A stretch of DNA of 64,000 bases from Melaminivora suipulveris (GTDB lineage Bacteria > Pseudomonadota > Gammaproteobacteria > Burkholderiales > Burkholderiaceae_C), in the NCBI RefSeq assembly GCF_003008575.1, contig NZ_CP027667.1, positions 248,001-312,000 of the forward strand, read 5' to 3'. Position numbers and translations under genes: made by a program. The notes under the pieces are model-generated. The model searched no databases and had not been told where the DNA came from. It saw only the letters and a list, made by a program, of their open reading frames with translations. This document shows, piece by piece, positions 61,047-64,000 of this stretch (the first letter of the stretch is position 1; each line of letters starts with the position of its first letter).

Positions 61047-61631
61047 ATGACCGCCATCCGTCCGCCGGTACCACCCCCGCCCGCCGAAGGTGCCACTGCG
61101 GTGCCGACCGGCCATGGGCCGGCGCTCATGGCTCCGCCCCTGCGCCGGCGCATGGCTTGCTGGCTGTACGAGGGCATGCTGATGTTCGGCGTGGTCTTCA
61201 TCGCCGGCTATCTGTTCAGCACGCTCACGCAGACGCGCCACGCCCTGGACAATCGCCACGCGCTGCAGGCCTTTCTGTTCGTGGTATTCGGCATCTACTT
61301 CGCCTGGTTCTGGTCGCGCGGCCATACCCTGGCCATGAAGACTTGGCACATCCGCGTGGTCGACCGCGCCGGCCGCGCTCTGAGCCAGCCACGCGCCCTG
61401 GCGCGTTACCTGTTCGCCTGGCTCTGGTTCCTGCCGCCTCTGGCGCTGGCCACCGCCTTCACGCTGTCGGCCGCCGAGGTGCTGGTCCTGCTGGCCGGCT
61501 GGGTGGCGATCTGGGCGCTGCTGAGTCGCTTCCATCCTGAGCGCCAGTTTCTGCACGATGCCCTCGCCGGCACGCGCCTCATTCACCAGGAGGCGCTGCC
61601 GCGCCAACTCAAGAGAAAGCGCCATGGCTGA
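61047..61631 (+). CDS. RDD-family membrane protein
   Basis: A 194-residue protein with a Pro-rich start, RRRMACWLYEGMLMFGVVFI near the N-terminus (the Arg-containing first RDD segment) and three to four hydrophobic helices; WSRGHTLAMKTWHIRVVDRA is the conserved centre. The function of most RDD proteins is unknown. It overlaps dgkA by eight bases. Confidence 0.82.
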   Translation: MTAIRPPVPPPPAEGATAVPTGHGPALMAPPLRRRMACWLYEGMLMFGVVFIAGYLFSTLTQTRHALDNRHALQAFLFVVFGIYFAWFWSRGHTLAMKTWHIRVVDRAGRALSQPRALARYLFAWLWFLPPLALATAFTLSAAEVLVLLAGWVAIWALLSRFHPERQFLHDALAGTRLIHQEALPRQLKRKRHG

Positions 61632-62034
61632 AATCGCTCCGCCGCCTGCGGCTGCCGCTGAACACAAGCGCCGCCGTGGCCTCAGCCGTCTCCTGCACGC
61701 GACGCGCCATTCCATCCGGGGCCTGGAGGACGGTTGGGGCGAGAAGGCTTTCCGCCTCGAAGCCTGCCTGGCGCTGGTGCTGCTGCCGGTCGCCATCTGG
61801 CTGGGGCGCGACTGGCTGCAGACGGCGGTGCTGATGGCCACCGTGGTGCTGGTGCTGATCGTCGAGTTGCTCAATTCCGGCATCGAGGCGGCCATCGACC
61901 GTATCGGCCCCGAGTGGCACGAGCTCTCGCGCCGCGCCAAGGACATGGGCAGCGCCGCAGTGCTGCTGAGCCTGCTGCTGTGTGGTGGCACGTTTGCCGC
62001 CGCACTCTTGCACAAGGTTGCCCCGCATGGCTGA
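61624..62034 (+). CDS. dgkA: diacylglycerol kinase
   Basis: A 136-residue inner-membrane enzyme that phosphorylates diacylglycerol to recycle lipid by-products. The DgkA core is clear: ATRHSIRGLEDGWGEKAFRL, VELLNSGIEAAIDRIG with the catalytic Glu-Asn region, and RAKDMGSAAVLLSLLL; three membrane helices. The N-terminal ~25 residues are an extra Pro/Ala and Arg/Lys-rich tail. It overlaps both neighbours by a few bases. Confidence 0.92.
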   Translation: MAEIAPPPAAAAEHKRRRGLSRLLHATRHSIRGLEDGWGEKAFRLEACLALVLLPVAIWLGRDWLQTAVLMATVVLVLIVELLNSGIEAAIDRIGPEWHELSRRAKDMGSAAVLLSLLLCGGTFAAALLHKVAPHG

Positions 62035-62617
62035 TGTCGCCTTTTCCATCTGCGTCTACCTGGGCTCGCGCCCCGGCGACAACCCGCGTTTTGCCGACGC
62101 CGCCCGCGCCGTCGGCCGCTTCATCGGCCGGCACGGCGGCCAGTTGGTCTACGGCGGCGGGCGCAGCGGCCTGATGGGCACGGTGGCCGAGGCGACACGG
62201 CTGGCCGGCGGCCGCGTGGTGGGCGTGATCCCCCAGTCGCTGGTGGACAAGGAACTGGCCAACCACCTGTGCGACGAGCTGCACATCGTCAAGAACATGC
62301 ACGAGCGCAAGGCCATGATGGCCGAGCGCAGCGACGCCTTCGTGGCGCTGCCCGGCGGCATCGGCACGCTGGAGGAGCTGTTCGAGGTCTGGACCTGGCG
62401 CCAGCTTGGCTACCACGACAAGCCGGTGGGGCTGCTGGACGTGGACGGCTATTACGGTGCGCTGCTGGACTTCCTGCGCCACAGCGTGGCCAACGGCCTG
62501 ATGGGCGAGTGGCAGATGGGGCTGGTCAGCGCGGGCGACGATGTGGACACCCTGCTGACCGACCTGGTCGAGCAGGCCGGCGCCCGCAGAAACGGCCAGC
62601 CGCCGCTACGCAGCGTG

Positions 62618-62623
<6 letters not shown>
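62027..62623 (+). CDS. LOG-family nucleoside monophosphate phosphoribohydrolase
   Basis: A 198-residue cytosolic enzyme. VYGGGRSGLMGTVAEA and LPGGIGTLEELFEVWTW (the PGGxGTxxE motif) mark the Lonely Guy family, whose members release bases from cytokinin or purine nucleoside 5'-monophosphates. R-K in HERKAMM also fits. In bacteria the physiological substrate is usually unknown. The ATG overlaps the end of dgkA. Confidence 0.88.
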
Positions 62624-63251
<628 letters not shown>

Positions 63252-64000
63252 ATGGCACATGACGGCACACGCACGCTGACCATCCTGCAGATCAACGACA
63301 CGCACGGCTATCTGGAGCCGCACCAGGAAATGTTCCGCAAGGGCGACCGGCTGGAGCACCGAGTCGTGGGCGGCTACGCCCGCATCAAGGGCTACTTCGA
63401 GCAGGTGCGCGCCGAGCGCGGCGCGGGCTCCGTCATCGCCCTGGACAACGGCGACACGTTGCATGGCACCTACGCGGCCGTGCATTCCAAGGGCGAGGCC
63501 TTCGTGGAGCCGCTCAACGCCCTGGGCCTGGACGCCTGGACCGTGCACTGGGACTTCGTCTACGGCCCAGAGCAGCTGCAGCGCATCACCGGGCGCCTGG
63601 ACTATCCGCTGCTGGCCTGCAACTGCCACCGCAAGAGCAGCGACGAACTGCCGTTTGCGCCCTGGCTGCTGCTGGAGCGCGGCGGCGTGAAGGTGGGCGT
63701 GATCGGCATCGCCGCCTACATCATCGACAAGACCTTCCCCGAGCACGCCAGCGAAGGCCTGTACTTCACCCTGGGCCGGCACGAGCTGCCGCGCCACATC
63801 CGCCACCTGCGCGAGCACGAGGGCGCCGAGCTGATCGTGGTGCTGTCGCACCTGGGCTTCCCGCAGGAGTGCAAGCTGGCCAGCGAGGTCGACGGCATCG
63901 ACATCCTGCTCAGCGGCCACACGCACAACCGCATGCACCAGCCGGTGCAGGTCAACGGCGCGACCATCATCCAGTCCGGCTGCCACGCCTCCTTTATCGG
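63252..64000 (+). CDS. metallophosphatase / 5'-nucleotidase family protein, 5' part
   Basis: The first 249 residues of a calcineurin-like metallophosphatase that continues beyond the window. Motifs: ILQINDTHGYLEPH (first metal pair), IALDNGDTLHGTY (second), LSHLGFPQE and ILLSGHTHNRMHQP (histidine ligands). Where most 5'-nucleotidases have GNHE, this protein reads TVHWDFVYG, closer to the GHWEFTYG of the thiosulfohydrolase SoxB. It has no signal peptide at this start (ATG 63252, AGGAGG eight bases upstream), so it would be cytosolic. The substrate is unknown. Confidence 0.85.
   Translation, partial: MAHDGTRTLTILQINDTHGYLEPHQEMFRKGDRLEHRVVGGYARIKGYFEQVRAERGAGSVIALDNGDTLHGTYAAVHSKGEAFVEPLNALGLDAWTVHWDFVYGPEQLQRITGRLDYPLLACNCHRKSSDELPFAPWLLLERGGVKVGVIGIAAYIIDKTFPEHASEGLYFTLGRHELPRHIRHLREHEGAELIVVLSHLGFPQECKLASEVDGIDILLSGHTHNRMHQPVQVNGATIIQSGCHASFI

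Overview
The window is 64 kb of GC-rich, gene-dense chromosome from a betaproteobacterium, most likely of the family Comamonadaceae (an Acidovorax / Alicycliphilus / Melaminivora-like organism). The reasons are the gene orders gyrA-serC-pheA-tyrA-aroA/cmk-rpsA-ihfB-lapAB and thrS-infC-rpmI-rplT-pheST-ihfA, an aroA-cmk gene fusion, the tmRNA tag ANDERFALAA, and a short intergenic repeat of a kind I associate with this family. I saw no phage, insertion sequence or CRISPR array. Genus and species cannot be fixed from what I can see.

Layout. 1-9.4 kb: end of an EamA transporter, a membrane diguanylate cyclase/phosphodiesterase with five PAS domains, propionyl-CoA synthetase, an isochorismatase-like hydrolase, a PQQ sugar dehydrogenase and an NlpC/P60 hydrolase. 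9.4-12.2 kb: tRNA-Ala, tmRNA, gph, ubiG and an OmpA-like protein. 12.4-24.7 kb: gyrA, then an aromatic amino acid, serine and translation block (serC, pheA, tyrA, aroA-cmk, rpsA, ihfB), then lapA, lapB and a ComEA-like protein. 24.8-31.0 kb: a six-gene Mrp Na+/H+ antiporter operon with MrpA and MrpB fused. 31.1-36.6 kb: a single-chain 5-oxoprolinase/hydantoinase divergent from an M14 carboxypeptidase-like protein. 36.7-45.2 kb, minus strand: thrS-infC-rpmI-rplT-pheS-pheT-ihfA-merR, then tRNA-Pro and tRNA-Val. 45.3-49.4 kb: a Crp/Fnr regulator, a kinase-like/acyl-CoA dehydrogenase pair and an IclR regulator. 49.5-58.8 kb, minus strand: a PBP7-type endopeptidase and the branched-chain amino acid block ilvB-ilvN-ilvC-pssA-leuA(type 2)-leuA(type 1). 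59.0-64 kb: an ECF sigma factor with two conserved proteins of unknown function, RDD protein, dgkA, a LOG-family hydrolase, a PII protein and the start of a metallophosphatase.

The most interesting signals are regulatory. Upstream of the type 2 leuA there is a complete leucine attenuator: a 17-residue leader peptide with five leucines, a terminator and a competing antiterminator pairing. Upstream of thrS there is a 13-residue leader with five threonines followed by a strong terminator; this differs from the translational autoregulation known for E. coli thrS. infC has its good Shine-Dalgarno sequence before an AUC codon, not before the upstream GTG. A dispersed repeat with the core TCCACGCCGACTGAAG is present in about eleven copies. 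One lies in frame inside aroA, one supplies the ribosome binding site of pssA, and two fold into strong hairpins that differ by a compensatory base-pair change. Finally, gyrA carries Arg (AGA) at codon 83, the main fluoroquinolone-resistance position.
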